From positions 13,514,000 through 13,577,999 of the forward strand of contig NC_049983.1 of assembly GCF_000003815.2 (NCBI RefSeq): 64,000 nt of DNA, in the 5' to 3' direction. The notes beneath the pieces are model-generated. The model made no database searches, was not told where the DNA came from, and saw only the letters and a program-made list of their open reading frames with translations. The stretch is from Branchiostoma floridae (lineage: Eukaryota > Chordata > Leptocardii > Amphioxiformes > Branchiostomatidae). Positions within the stretch are counted from its first letter, which is position 1; each line of letters begins with the position of its first letter. The translations under genes were made by a program, and so were the position numbers. Positions 1-14,100 of the stretch are shown one piece after another.

Positions 1-3000
1 GCTGTACATGCACTTTGCAGTTACAGGTAGATATTGAATCAAGTGACGGGCGTACAGCATATTGAAATGAATGCAGTCAATATGCATTGCTAGTTACGGT
101 TCGAATGGCTATGGTGTGTTATAAAATACATGTAGAAAGAAACAAATCAACACATTTGCCCTTTATTGTGACAAAGTTATCCTATCAAACTTGAAAGAAA
201 ATGAATGGTTTCCTAGGAGGCCTGATTACGAACCCTTCCAAAAGTCCGTTCACTGGAAAATTGGACAGCAATGACCAAGGTCAAGACATAGCTCTCCATG
301 TGTGAGCAATATACTTGAGCTGCAGAGAGCAGATTGAGATTCGTGTGCAACTGCAAGGTTTCGACCAATCATGCCTGGAAAGAAGGGAGGCTGTAGCTGT
401 GTGCGGTGTGCTGTATGTATATTACAAGTCAGGTCAAAGATTTCAGGTTAACTAATAATCAAGAAGAAGTACAATGTATATCAGCATATTTAGCACCATC
501 AGACAATGACCAGTGTTTGCAATATAGATGACCTTGTAAACGTATAGCTTTGGGGAGACATAATACTAGCATTTCAGATGTAAATGAACAATATAATTTC
601 CACCATGTGCAATGGTTTCAGCATCATGGTTGGTACTATAACATGTAAGTACAACTCAGTATCCCTATTAAGAAATTCTAACTATCAGTACAAGGTGACA
701 AGCACTGCCCATTCCATCACAAATGTACATGCCAAAAGAGCATCCATGCTATATTCTTTTCAGCTGGGTGATCTGTGGATGGTTCAATTAACATAATGGT
801 AAAGAAAACTGCTGGGACATATGAAAATCCCTGAATGGACTTAGAATGTGCAGAAATAGACTTGTGATGGAGATTTGCATTTTGGGGTGCCCCTCTGCCC
901 CTCTTCTCAAGAGAATATCCTGCAGCTGAATCAATTCTCCTTCCTCCACTAATTAGAGGTCAAAGATCCTGTCAAGGTTGATTTCATAGTGCCTCCACCT
1001 GACTTGGTGAGTGTTCCACCAGGCATGATGTGACCTTCTTGACCTTCACTGGTGATTAGTGCGTAAGAATGACCTCTGCTCCCAGGAGGCAATGATGTGT
1101 TGCTAGGGTCACAACACTTCATCAGCCTTCAGGTGCAGGGCAATCTTAAAATAGACTCAAAGATTCAATGTATCTCATTAGGTGTTACATGCACTCTACC
1201 AGATACGCAGCATCCACTTTCTTTTCACCAACAGCCAAAGGCTATGCCACAAATTCTAAACTTTCTTGTGATTTCAAGTCCTACAGAATGTCAAGTAGTT
1301 AGGTAAGTTAAGCAAGTTATGGCTGGTTGGGCAACCTTGGAAAGTTGCACACCTCTGACACTTCTAACAAGCTTTTTCTACTATACCAATTCTTCCGCCG
1401 CCTGTACACCAAGAAAGGGCGGGGTCAACATGAATATTTCATAAAGCAGCATTTCTAACATCCTGCAGGCTTAGACCTCCCAGGTCAAACCAGCAGGGGT
1501 TCCAACAGTACCTGACGGTGAGCAGCTTACTGAAATGTTTTCTAAAAGCTTATCTAGGTTGCAAGGCTTATCATAAGATTAAATATGAGATCTTAACAAG
1601 ATTAAGAAACAGTTTAAGGATGAAAAAAGGATTTTGTGTAGTTGAAGCAAGGCTGATGTTACAAAGCAGATGTAAACAGGAAGATTTGACATAACACTAG
1701 AGTATTCCCCTACAGTTGCACCTTCAGCACCAAGGACAGCATCAATATGGCGATAATGGTTTTGGGCTAACGAACTAAGTATGTAATGTATAAGCAACTT
1801 AAACTCAAATCTTTTGCCTTCACAAAAACTTCACTATCACACAATATTTGTGAAGTCCTTGTGGGCATCTACATTGGAAATCAGGGTATCACAATAGTGT
1901 GGGGAGTTCCTTTGAGTTGATCTCACTCCTGATATGCAAATTTTGACCTTTGCTGAGCAGCAAGAAAGCAATTAACTAAAGCTCCAGGGGAAGGCAAATG
2001 ATCTACTGGCTCACTAGAGGGGAACAAATCTTCACTAGTGGTCATTACATTTGTCTGCCCAAGGGAAGAAACCTTGAGAAACATCATTAACTTTCTCCCT
2101 TTTCTTTTGACAAGCACAGAAGAAACTTTTCCTTCTTGTATGAAAGTCTAGTGTTCGACCAAACCATATGCAAATACAAAACAAAAGCAAAAACTTTGCA
2201 AAATCTTAAAATGTTGCATTCCATAAAGAAAATGGAAGCCTTGTGGCATTCACCATTAATGCAACTGTCATAAAAGTAATGTATTTGTCATGTTTTTTTT
2301 TCCACCAGTGACACTGAACAGACAGTTATGACATGTACAATGTGGCTTTCAAATGGCACAGCCACAAGGGATTTGACACAAGTCCAACCTTAGGCTTTGT
2401 GCACTTTGCTTTCGCTACAGTGAACATGGTCTTGTGCTTCACTTTGCCCATTTCTAACAATTTATTCCTCTGGCAACTGGCATAAGACATACCCGGCATA
2501 CCAAATCAGTTTGTTGCTTCTCAGATTCTTTCTGAAAAACCACAAGGTAAAAAAATTCTATGACAACCAGCCTAATCCTGGTTCTACTAAGTATACATTA
2601 GATCCAGAGATTCGTTGAAAATCATTTAAAAACAACATGTTTTATATGTACTTCTGTCATTCATAGGAAAAACCCAAACATTAAAGATAAAAACACTGCC
2701 AGACAAAATTGAATGCATCCATATAATCCTATCTGCATAATTAACCCAGTTCTTGGCAACATTTAAAAATCATCACCAAAACAAGTACAGTATTTGGAGA
2801 ATCAATACAATGTAGTACAGTACTTTAGCTTAGCAAGATAGATGCAGTAATTGCTGTGTTCTTTCCTGCAGGACAGCTTTATCCTACAAGAGGTCTCTTT
2901 TGGAATTAACATAATTCATGTCAGATTCAGCAACAGCATTTTAAATCACCAAATGAGTATTGTTTGAATCACCCATATTTTTAAAGTAAAACAACATTGT

Positions 3001-6000
3001 ATAATATATGAATTCAGGAACAGGTAGATATGGAATAACACCAGTGGCATCATTAGAAAGATTTTACTGCAATATGCCAACATCTACACAGGCATGAAAA
3101 GGCACTTAGTGACAGGCCAGACAAGCAGGAGATCGGAAAGGACGATGATGAAAAATAAACATTACAAAGAACTTAAGAGCCATATTTGAAAATATTTTAT
3201 CATGTACAATGTTAGTTGTATAGATAATTGATCTGCAGTACAGTCCCCTGCAGATTTCCCCGCCCCAATCTGTGGAGCATTTTATGTCCGGCTGCTTGAT
3301 ATGACTTACTGGAAAGATGTCAAAAGTCAGGTAGGAGTTATAGTCCCAGCCTCACATTTCATCAGCTGTGGTTTAGGTCAGCTTACTGGCAGCAGCTCCA
3401 GCCTCATTGCGCACCAAATCTCCCAACCAGACACCCAGCACTGTCCGCAAATTGCCTCTTAACCAGATTGATACAGCCAATGCGGGAGTCATTCCCAAGT
3501 CGCCGCACCGTGCACAACCTGATTACAACGTCCCTACCAAGTGGCAACACCCCATCAGTGGTGAATTCCTCAGCACTGATTGCTGTTTGATAAGATAATG
3601 TGTAGTCAGTATTGCTTAAGTGCCACACATTGGGCTAAAGAGCTTGACGCAAATTCTGTCCTCATCAATGAGATGCTGCCTCAGCTTCTTCTGAATAATG
3701 CTGGTCCCTGTACTGAACTGAAGGACAGATGGTAGCACCCAGGGTCTGTCATTAATGGAACTACAGGGGCTCGTTGACTAGTGTACAGCATATTACTATG
3801 CTGGATTCATATTTCTAAGACTTTAAAAGGTACACCTACACAGTAACTTCCAATTGATCAATACAATTTAAGTTGAAGGCTGCTGTTTGTTTCCATATGG
3901 TGGTCCTGAACAAAAAGCTCTTCATCTGATCCTTGCCATAATATGGTTTTTTAGCTACACTTCAAATGGGACAAATAATTCTATGCCAATCTGGAATTAC
4001 ACTGAGTCACAGACAAGCAATGTGCATTGGATTCAAGTGATTATTATCAGCACAAACCCATCATCCATCTATGGTCTTATTGTCTAATCATCAAAAGATC
4101 AAGGCAGTTGTTTAAGTATGTACTACAGTTTTCTTGTCAGGTCTCTTAAAATACTATCTAAAAGGAAGCAGAGAGAGTGCATTCTACTGGAATAGTGACT
4201 GATGAGTCCTTTTGAAACAGGCTGATGTATATGTTCCCTACAGGAACCAAATGAACTGCCAAAAGAGGATGTACAACATTTCTGATGAAACTCCGGAGTG
4301 TGAAGCTTTCTATCACACCACGTTGTTAATCTCAAGAGTGCACAATTTCCCGGCTCCTGGTAAAGCTGTGTACATCACCAGAGACATCAATGCCAGGCTA
4401 GCCATAATGAATTCCCAACGTTCCTGTGCCATCCATCAAACCTGACAGTAAATCAAGCACTACCGATTAAAGTGAAATTACAGACACCCCAACATGTCAC
4501 ATGTTACATACTCATTAATACACAGCAAAGATACATTTAGACATGTTTAATGCTGTAGAAGGGATCACAGACCTCTCCGAAGGAATTTTCTCAATCCCGA
4601 CATCAACGAAATAGCTTTCACCCTCCATTAACTCTGTTGGAAAGAGCTCTCAGGCAATCCCTTATCATTTGCTACTCCCATGTTGTACAGGGTGTCTTCC
4701 TGGAAAGAAATCTCAATGTAACCACACACCTTTAAGCACCAAGCTGTGAAAATAACCCCGTCTTAATTTGCAGATGCACTTAAAGGCACAAATCAATGTG
4801 ACAGGATTGGTGCAATCTATTGCAGTATTTATTGTGGTTGACAATTTAAAAACTATTAGTAGAGCCTTAACACCAGGTATTACTTTGCTTAATTATACAA
4901 TGGTGAAGGTGAAATATACATCAAAAACGTTGCAGTAATCTAATCCACGAGTCCCCTACTCTGCTACTTGCCAGGAATGGAAATTAGCTAACGCATAAAG
5001 GTTGAAGCAGGCATGAATTTAGAGGTTTGTGGCTGGAGTTTTCATCTCTCTACAATGATGCGATGTGTACTCATGTAATGACACCATAAGTAGAAATTGT
5101 ACATCAGAATATCAATGCAAATGAGCATCTACTTAGGAACCATGCCAGCAAATTGGTCTGTCAATACACATCAATCATGGAACAGGAAGCTTTCCAGCCC
5201 CCAGGCTCGCTGGCTACTTTGTTCTTATTGCTGCCTCTATATATACAGGCCTGTGTAAATAGCAGTTGAGTATAATATCAAATAGATATTTCGTTACAAT
5301 TCCCAAGGCAAGACTTCAGGAATGAACATTGTGTACAATGGACTTAATGGGATATTTTTTCATCTACCACCTGTTACTGTACCCATTAATTCCTGCCCTG
5401 GGAGCAAAACTGAAAAGGTAGATGGCTGTATTTAAATACAGCCAGTGTAGCAAATTTGTTAAATATATCGACTCATTGATTCTATCTAAGAAGTTGTTAA
5501 AATGAAACTAAAACAGCAGACTAAAAGCCATCCATAACATTCCTAATTAGTTACATGCTTAGCAAACGAAGTTTTAAAGTGCTATATGTATGTTTTCCCT
5601 GATAGGGAAAACATGTTGTTGCTTGTGTGTTATTTTTATTTTCATTTCTCATTCTCTTTATGGCAGGAACCAATCAGAGCTTAGAATTCCTGTAGACCAT
5701 TTAGAGCTTAGAGCTGCATCAGCATATTAGTAATGTTTAAATACGAACAATTTTAGGTTTACGATGGCAAAAACTACATTAATTTTTGCTTTCGTTATCT
5801 TATTCACACACAATACTATAGGGCAAGTCTAATGGTATTGTGCAATTATGTTAATGACCAGGTTCCAAAAACCAAGTAGATGACAAGTGGCTCTTTTTAC
5901 TTTATGATTCACACACATAAATTACTATAGTGCATAATAGGGCAAGCCTAATGGTATGGTATTGTGTGCAATTAGCTTGCCAAAAGGCTACAGGAAAACA

Positions 6001-6765
6001 TTCTCAGTGAGTCCAATGGATATAACTTGCCTTTCTAGCTGGCTGGTTTCTTTACTTCAGTGCTTCTGCGATCAGACATATCAACATGTCTTATCTTGGT
6101 CCTACCCATAGATGAAAGGAATGTTTGCACCTCATTGCCATAAAGAGTCAAATTACATCACCAAACCTGAGAGCTGCATTGACTTTTTTGTGCATTGTAC
6201 TACAGCCAGTAAAATCCTTTAGTCCCCTGGTACCTGGCCTGTATTCCAGCATTGTAGTAACACGAGTAATGAAAGGAGTGGTATTGTCCTTCCATTAAAG
6301 ATTGAGAAATGACTTAAATGCACAACATTGGAATTTTGTTGTTGTGCTAATGCTGATTTATTCATGAAAGATCAGTATCTTACAACTGTTTTACTATAAA
6401 AGGCAGAGTAAAATGCTATGAAAATGGGTCACTGATTATTTGTTGGGTTAGATCTTGCGGACAATTTGATAAGCCAAATGCCCCAAAGCACTCCATTATT
6501 AATACATGTATTATTGGTCAGCACATACACTACCTCAGCTACACTAACATCTGATCGCTTCTTGTAAAGATTGAAAAATCAATAAAACTAGGGCGTTTTC
6601 AGTTGAAGCTGCTCTATAAACACCAGAAGACACACTTGCCTGATGCTAGCTTCTCTTATCTCAAAATGCTATAACCATCATTGTAATATCAAAGGTATAC
6701 ATGTAGTCTACATTACTTTCAAGATTTGAAAAATGGAAAACTCTTCTTTTTCTGTATGATCAAAT
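1..6765. other. Non-coding stretch, probably ERC intron
   Basis: No exon with recognisable protein similarity was found on either strand. Open frames are short (below 80 codons) and have no conserved motif. The composition is AT-rich with many CATGTA/TACATG-type words. A perfect hairpin lies at 5590-5614, and a diverged direct duplication lies at about 5805-5850 and 5907-5975 (ATTCACACACA...AGGGCAAG.CTAATGGTAT...GCAATTA). A slightly GC-richer patch at about 3390-3600 has an open frame on both strands but matches nothing I know. By position this lies downstream of the ERC coding exon at 33809-34465 on the minus strand, so it is most simply intron. It could also contain short exons I cannot see. 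Confidence 0.5.
5590..5614. repeat. Perfect 11-bp hairpin with 3-nt loop
   Basis: ATGTTTTCCCT (5590-5600) is followed by GAT and then its exact reverse complement (5604-5614). There is no flanking target duplication. The function is unknown; it may be a decayed foldback element. Confidence 0.7.
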
Positions 6766-7152
6766 TTAGGTATGGGTGTCAGTATGGTATACCGGTACAA
6801 AACCATTTTTTCTTGTTGGACCGGCCCAAAAAAAAAAAAAAAGACCTAAAAAGTGGATGGATTTTGGATCAATTAGAAAATGAACAGATTATATCGACAG
6901 GCTCTCACACATTTGGGGGCTTACTGGTCCAATAGAATAACAAGAGCAAAGTAGAGTATAGTTTATGACTAATTTCTGGCAAATTTCCAGTCATATTTGA
7001 CAACTTTCACTCCTCTACATGTAATAGACACGGCTATTGCTGTTGCAACCACCATGAGTTAAGGACGTAAGTTATCAGACAAGTTCAGGTCCGGACCTCT
7101 GGACCTGAACCAGACCTGGACTTGAATTTTCTGTACCGGTACCCACCCCTAA
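6766..7152. mobile_element. MITE-like element with imperfect terminal inverted repeats
   Basis: The left end reads TTAGGTATGGGTGTC followed about 15 bases later by ACCGGTACA. The right end (reverse complement) reads TTAGGGGTGGGTACCGGTACAG. The interior includes an A-homopolymer and a repetitive GGTCCGGACC/GGACCTGAACC tract at about 7085-7120. There is no transposase frame. The left arm carries an extra segment of roughly 11 bases relative to the right arm. It is a likely non-autonomous DNA element; the superfamily was not determined. Confidence 0.55.
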
Positions 7153-7497
7153 TATAATCGACTTGCTGTGGCCTTACAAGAAAACACATGGGATTAATAG
7201 ACCTTTTCCAAATACGTCAGCCACAAAAAGCAGTGATGACAGGCAGGAGTGTTAATCAGGGGGTTACTGATTGGGGACGTTAGTTCAATTCAACAGGGGA
7301 AGACAGAGACAAAGTGGCTCCAGTCTGATATTCTTATCAGACTTTTCCTTAATAATTGCCAAGCCTGTCAGTTCTGCAAGATGAAAAAAAATCTCACAGA
7401 GTGACCTTAAAGTTTAAAACTCTTTGCATATATTGACCAAGGAAGAATGCAATGTTTAGGCCAAAGCATTGGAAAATATCATACATTTAATAGGTTT

Positions 7498-7593
7498 CAG
7501 TGCACATACAGAGGCTTGAAACAGTGCACATACAGAGGCTTGAAACAGCGCACATACAGATGCTTGAAACAGTGCACATACAGAGGCTTGATA
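7498..7593. repeat. Tandem repeat, 4 copies of a 24-bp unit
   Basis: Four head-to-tail copies of CAGTGCACATACAGAGGCTT plus GAAA start at 7498, 7522, 7546 and 7570. Copy 3 has two substitutions (CAGCGCAC, GATGC) and copy 4 ends in GATAA. There are no unique spacers, so this is a minisatellite and not a CRISPR-like array. Confidence 0.9.
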
Positions 7594-10287
7594 AAATCTT
7601 CTGTGCTGTAGTCAATAGCAATACAAGTCTTATACTAAACAGGACCATGTTAAATCATTGTTAAGAAAGAAAATAAAAGAAACTCCTGAACAAATCTTTT
7701 GGATGGCACTATTACAAGCATCAGGCTTTTCAGCACCACGGACAGGACAGCACTCCTCCATATCATGGTACATTTTGTCAGCCCCAAGACCATTGGCAAC
7801 AAAAACTGATGAATCACAAGATTTCATGCATGGTTAACCTTAATAAGAACAAGACCAAATTCTACTTTTCAAGACAAAAAGTTTGCCCACATACCAACTT
7901 TTCATGTCAAGCATTCTTTGCTCCCAGGTTCTTTCTTCTATTCTAGCTATCTGAATCAAGCCTCAGATGAAAGTCTATGTCTATTGAAAACAACTGGCCC
8001 GCATCGTTTCTGCAAGACTAAGGCAACAACTTGAGGGAGGGGGAATCAAGTTGTCAGGGCTGTGACAGAGGAGCAGGATTGGAGGCGACAGCTGATATGA
8101 AGACTGAGATTACCAGGATCAGTCGCCATGTCATACGACCTTCTCCATCCATAAGAAGGTCAGTCTTATTTCAATACATGCTGAATCCAGTTTCTGGTTG
8201 AAGACAGTAGATGAGGTGATAAGATAAACCCATAGACTTATGTGGCCCACATTCAGAAAAAAATCATTCATCACTCAAATCATACAAGACTTCCCATATG
8301 TCTTCAATGGAGTGTAAAACCATACACACTATCCATCTTTTAGACTTAAGGAAGGAACATAAATCTTCTGATTCCTTTAGCTGCTGTATACAAAGTACAA
8401 GAATCTGTAAACTCAAGACGCTGAAATGGGTACCTGCTGATGGTATCTGCTTGAAGGATGTCACCAAAAAACTTCTAGGAAAGTAAATGGAGACAACCAT
8501 GAAAGACTTGATCGATCTTTTACTTAAGCTTGTGTGTGTTGGATAGGCTTACACCTACCAGACAGAAGCAGCAAACACTTAACCAGATTGCATCGAGTTA
8601 GCCAAACCCAGTTGGTAATCTACATGTAGCGCTGACAATTTTTCTGGGATTATTCCTCATCCTTACTTTAGACAACTGAGAGCAGAAAGAGCAGAAGAAT
8701 GTATATAAGTCATATCATATGACCAACATATCCCAATATGTCACCTACAAATTAATGCACAATCAATTTGATAACATCATAGAGTTCCTCTCCAACCACT
8801 TACCATAGACCAAATGTGGATTATAATTTCAAATGACTTCTCTGTCTTTTCAAAGAAAACGCCACAAGATATACAATTTGTACCCAAACGATACATGACA
8901 CTGAATGGAATGATTCACCACTGGCACTGGGTGCTTTCTCAAATTGCTTTCGAATGACAGATAGGTCTGAGGCGCCAGTATCACATCTGTATGACGCAAG
9001 AACAAGAATCTCATCTCAACAGACTCCCATTACTGACATTTCCTCCCTGGCTCTGCACAGGATTACTGGTTATGGTTTTTACGACCGCAGCTATCCGGCT
9101 GACGTCTCAGACGATACTCGCAGCAGCACAACAATCACATTAACAGACTGTGCACTCTGTTTTTACAGCCTCTACGTCATGATGTCTTTCAACACAGTTA
9201 GGAGACTTGGCAGGGGATTTAATGCAATATTGGAAGGACTGGCTTGGTGCAGTGCTTGTTTATTGCCTATGTAGGTGTGTGTCCCATTATCATAGGTCAA
9301 CACTCCATCAGTAGCTATGCCTACCAGGTATATACATAAGTTATACCTGCAAGAGTACTCTGTGTGTAGGGGCAGGCACAACCATGTACATAAGTATTCA
9401 TACCTCAATTTTGGGATCACCACACATATGATTCATGTGTACACATATTTGTACAGAATTACTTCACTGCAGGCTCCATGTCTGTAATCTACCACATGGT
9501 GCATCCACACTAGTGCATCATACATGTACATGGATATGACTTTTGAAGTCCCTTACAGAAAATATGTGCAGCAAAAGCAGAGGCATAAAAGATGTGAAAC
9601 AATAGGGGATTAGCAATTAAAAATGCATTCATAACTCCTGGAGTCATATTGGCTACAGACCAACCAAGACCAGTAAAAATATATCGTTATTTGTGGAGGT
9701 AACAAAACCCACTCAACATTTTCCCCATGGGTTACTTTTTGTTTCATATGACTTCTTTTCTATTCTAATAAGCCAGAAAGATTCTGCCCAGGTTTCCCAT
9801 GGGACAAAAGAAGACAAATGCTAAGAGATATGTCCTCAGGCAATATTCAGCAGCTTGCTGATGTAGAGATGAAAGCTATGTCCTGGAGCTCCTGGCTGGT
9901 ATGAAAGCGTAGCTGGGAGTGCAGTTGAATGCTAATGAGCATCATGCCGAGAACAACTTTACAGTTACATCTTCTAGCATGTTTTAAAAAAACAGGCGTG
10001 GAATTTACTTGTCACGTAGGAGGATAGACTATTCAGTTCAGAAAGTACAAAGTAAAGCTTTGTTATGACTAATGGTTTTGGTATAGGAATGTACAAAGCA
10101 GTTGGGATCTTCTGTAATAGGGCCTGCACACTGAAACTGAATCAGTAGGATTCAATGAGAACCAGCTGGAACAAAGAATTTGAAAAATTCATGCCACATT
10201 CGAGTGGAAGTTTCAAATGGACCTAACACCCCTTCAGACAAGAAGGGAATGAGCGAAATGAGTCAAACTGCAGTTGGAATGAAAATT

Positions 10288-10630
10288 CCTGGGTATTGGT
10301 AGTGCATTCCTGTATATTCCTGAATATTCGTTCATTCAAGAAATTCCCACTGCAGCCAGATAACTGTGCCCATTCTTGCAGACGGCTGGTTCACCACTGA
10401 ATGGGATCAGAATAATTTGAATAATGTTAGAATGCAGTGGAATGCTGTCATACTGCAGTTAAAATATACTTTGAATACCGTTTGATATTTCTCCCCTTCA
10501 AATTCACCTTAAAAGTTTTGAACTTTACCAAAACATTCAGGACAGCCACAAGAATGTGCACAAATAACTGGAATTCTGTGAGGATTTTTAGAATACACTT
10601 CGAATACCCAGGAATATACAAAGAATGTTC
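10288..10630. repeat. Possible degenerate inverted-repeat element
   Basis: The left part has AATTCCTGGGTATTGG followed by CATTCCTGTATATTCCTGAA. The right part has GAATACCCAGGAATATACAA, which is close to the reverse complement. Several GAATA/TATTC and ACTGCAGTT words recur in between. The arms are imperfect, the boundaries are uncertain and no target duplication was identified. Confidence 0.35.
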
Positions 10631-11095
10631 AGTTTGATGGCATTTTATATATGTATCCCATCCTCCATTTCTCAATGTCTCAGTGCCTACTAGTACTTTT
10701 CTATCTTTTAGTTTGACTTAAATGGCCATGGCTTCAGCTGATACATTTGTACTTTGAGCAATAAAACCCGACCAATCTTGTCAAAATCTCAGAAACACTC
10801 TCTGACATTTTCTTCCATCAGTTCTAAAATGAGTATGTGAGCTCTCAAAGTGCAGCACAGATAGAGTACCAGTAAAGGAATTTACAATGTATATATGGGA
10901 AAAGTTAGACATGCTTCGCTTATACTCCCAGCATCATCCTGGAACAGAGCACTTAAGCTAAAGCTCTGCGCACACAATCACATGGAATATCTCTTGTCAA
11001 TTCTAACATCTCTGTGACACTAATCTTTATAGTAGTGACTGCTTTCAGGCCTAAAAATAGTAAAGCTAGTGAGAAGACCAGTTTTAGTCATCTGT

Positions 11096-11125
11096 CATAT
11101 ATATATATATACATATATATATATA
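11096..11125. repeat. AT dinucleotide microsatellite
   Basis: About 15 AT units with a single C interruption near the middle (ATAC). Simple sequence repeat. Confidence 0.9.
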
Positions 11126-14100
11126 AGTTGTGGATTCCCTATGTACATGTACATGATGCACTGAATCATTCTTCTGTCTTCAGTTGTTGTTTTCACATGC
11201 TGTCTTGCTGTAAAAAGCACAACTGATGCATTCAGCACAATGGTCTTGAGACTGAATGAAATATCACACACAGCTCAGGATGTAAGTTGTGAAATATGAA
11301 ATAAGGCATGGAATGCCTCAGCTCATTTGCAATATTTCATAGGATCACACCCATGATTTGTGAAAGTGACTCAATGCTAGTATTTTCTGGCAAATATTTT
11401 GTCTTTATTGGTACATTTGTAAGCTGTGAGATACCGTACTAAAATAAGATACAAAGCAAAATTTGGGATGGCTCTCTCATTTCTACTGTATCTCCATTTG
11501 CCCCAGAGTGAGCAGTCAACGTATGGCTCTAGTAATGTAAGGAAAGTAGCAGACATCCATATTTCCTGTAATATATCATAGAAATGCTATCTATGAATCT
11601 CCTGTCTGCTTCTTTGTACGAGGCAGGCGAGGGGTATTCTTTCCCTGGTTGAAGAAAAGAAGTGATTTGAATGGGATTTACGGTCAGTGATGCTTCATCA
11701 TGTGTAGTCTAAAGCCTGTCCTTTATCTCATACATGTATCTTACTTTCTTTCCTTTGAGAGGCTTGAGGGACATCGTACTTCATATACATAGATCTGACA
11801 TTGTAGAGAAGACAGTTCATGAGACCCATTATCAGATGCTCTTGAGTATTCCATACCTTTTGTATATTCAAGGAGCATTGTCTGTTTAGAGATGGGTACT
11901 ACTAGGCTTCTGCCATCAACATTCCGAGTTTTGAAATATTTGCCAATTTCCTGACTTTGTACAATCATCAGTGTACAGATATTATCACTACCCCTACTAA
12001 TATTAACAATAACACAGCATCAATGATATCATCGAGTTTGCAGACATTCATACTACCAATAAACTTGTTGCCTCTAAAACCAAATTAGGAGTTCTGGCCA
12101 AACTTCAATCTGGCAGCAAAGTCATCCGTATTGCAGCACGCAAGGGGGATCCCCCAGAGAGCTTTGTACATGGAGGAGAGATAATTACATTCTAGTGATG
12201 ACAATGAGGCGGAGATGGGGCCGGCTCCTCTGCCTTAACTATCCCTGATAGGAGCAGAACTAGTTATCTCCGTGAATGCCTGAGAGAGTCCTAATAATCA
12301 TCACATACAGACGGCCATTGTTGGCTTTTCTTCTGAAGTTTAAATGAGATTTTGTCATTTGCGGACTTTTCATGCTTAACAAAGTCATACGAAGCTTTTA
12401 GATATTCTGACCTAATCCCTAACATAGATATTGTAATGAGTAAAGAAGAATTTGATGATTTGACATATTGTTGGGTTGGCTGTGATACTGACACCGATAT
12501 TGATTGTTGCCCTAAAAACTGTAATTTGCTAGAGATGTGAAAACTAGTACAAGTCATTTTACTGATAACAATTCTTGACTGTGGTACTGAAATCTGTGCT
12601 GCTGTTGGTTTATGTAGAAATCATCATTACTTTCAATTGTTTAAAATTGTCTGGAGTTTCACAGAGTAAAATTATTTTCCTTCCTTTAAGAGATACCAAA
12701 AAAAGGAGAGCTCATGCAGATTAACTCTTGAACCATACTTTCAATTTAGATTGGTCACATGTCTGATTATAGACTTGGGGATTGGAGAAAAGGACAAATG
12801 ACAAAGAAAACTACACAATGCACTATATTTTCCACTCCCCTACACTGGCGTGAAACACATTAAACATATAATTATTGTCTATAATGTTACAGTACTGCTA
12901 ATATACATACATGTAAGCCTGGTTTCCTCCTTCCTGGGCTGACACATATGCTGCTAGATTACAATCGACTGTGACAATATAATTAGCCGTGGTACCTGAA
13001 CCTGTAATATGCCCTTATCCCTGATTTACACAACTCTTTCTCTTCTGAATGTTCTGCTCATGTATATTTTATCTGTTATCAGTAGTCACAGCCCGGTTTA
13101 CATGTAGATTACCCGGGCAACCATCAGCAGTTTGTAGCAACATTTCCTATCTTTTTACGTTTCTTCATGACTGGCAGTACAATATGTGGAACATTTCTGA
13201 AAAGAAAGTGCTAAAAGTCCAAGCTTCCATATCATAGATTTTCCTTAGAATGTTTGTGTTTAAGGTTGCCTTCTAAGTAACTACAACCTTTCAATAAAGC
13301 TTGGATGCCACCGTGCAACGTTGCCAATTTGCCAAGTGAGCAGAACAGTTACCACAGCAGATGGTGAATCCAAGTGTTATTGGATACTCGATAATGACTT
13401 TTCGGTCGTACCATCAACTCTCGTAATGTACCCTGCAACGGGCTGTACCTATAACCTCATTTGACCTTGAAGGCACAATACAAAAGTAAAAAAATATTCT
13501 CTGCGCAGAACATTGTAAATTCCATGCTTTAGCATGCTGTGATTTCATCACAATCCTACCACCGTAAAATAGTCCAGCTTGCCCAACTGTAAAATTACAG
13601 GCAAATTATAAAGCCAGCATTGGGATCTCTCCTGCTGGAGATCTCGTAAACTTGCACAGCGAATGGCACAATTGCACCCTGGGGGCTCTTCATTGCTGGT
13701 CAAAAAGACAAAGGGAAATCCAATGGTTTGGTCGAATAAAGCTTTGCACAAGCTTCTGTGATGCTCATTTCTACATGATAAATTAACCCAATGTATAATC
13801 AGACATGTTACAGATATAATGGAAAAGAGCCATTTCAATCATTTAACATAAAATCTAGTTTCTCAGCATTACTAAATTTACCAAAATCCATATACTAACT
13901 GTTTCAAAAGCCAGTTTTGAAAATACCACTGCTAGCCATATCACTTCAACCAAGTTGCTGACTCAGAGTCTTTCCCTGGAACTGGAACCACAAGGGAAAG
14001 ATGTAAAAAAAAAGGAAAGGTAGCAAGTGTTGCAAGCCCTGCTGGAATTTAAAGCTGACAACATTTTTTGGGGGTTAAAGGCAAACATACAGATTAATAT

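Noticed and set aside
7498-7593. CRISPR-like array
   Set aside because: The copies are contiguous with no unique spacers and the genome is eukaryotic; it is a minisatellite.
8138-8162. GACCTTCT...AGAAGGTC hairpin as another member of the CAAGGAGG foldback family
   Set aside because: Different terminal sequence and no 7-bp direct repeat at the flanks.
8954-9274. 106-codon plus-strand frame
   Set aside because: No family resemblance, no conserved motif and no convincing flanking splice sites; background in a long intron.
13548-13838. Minus-strand 96-codon frame
   Set aside because: AT-biased background without motif, promoter or splice context.
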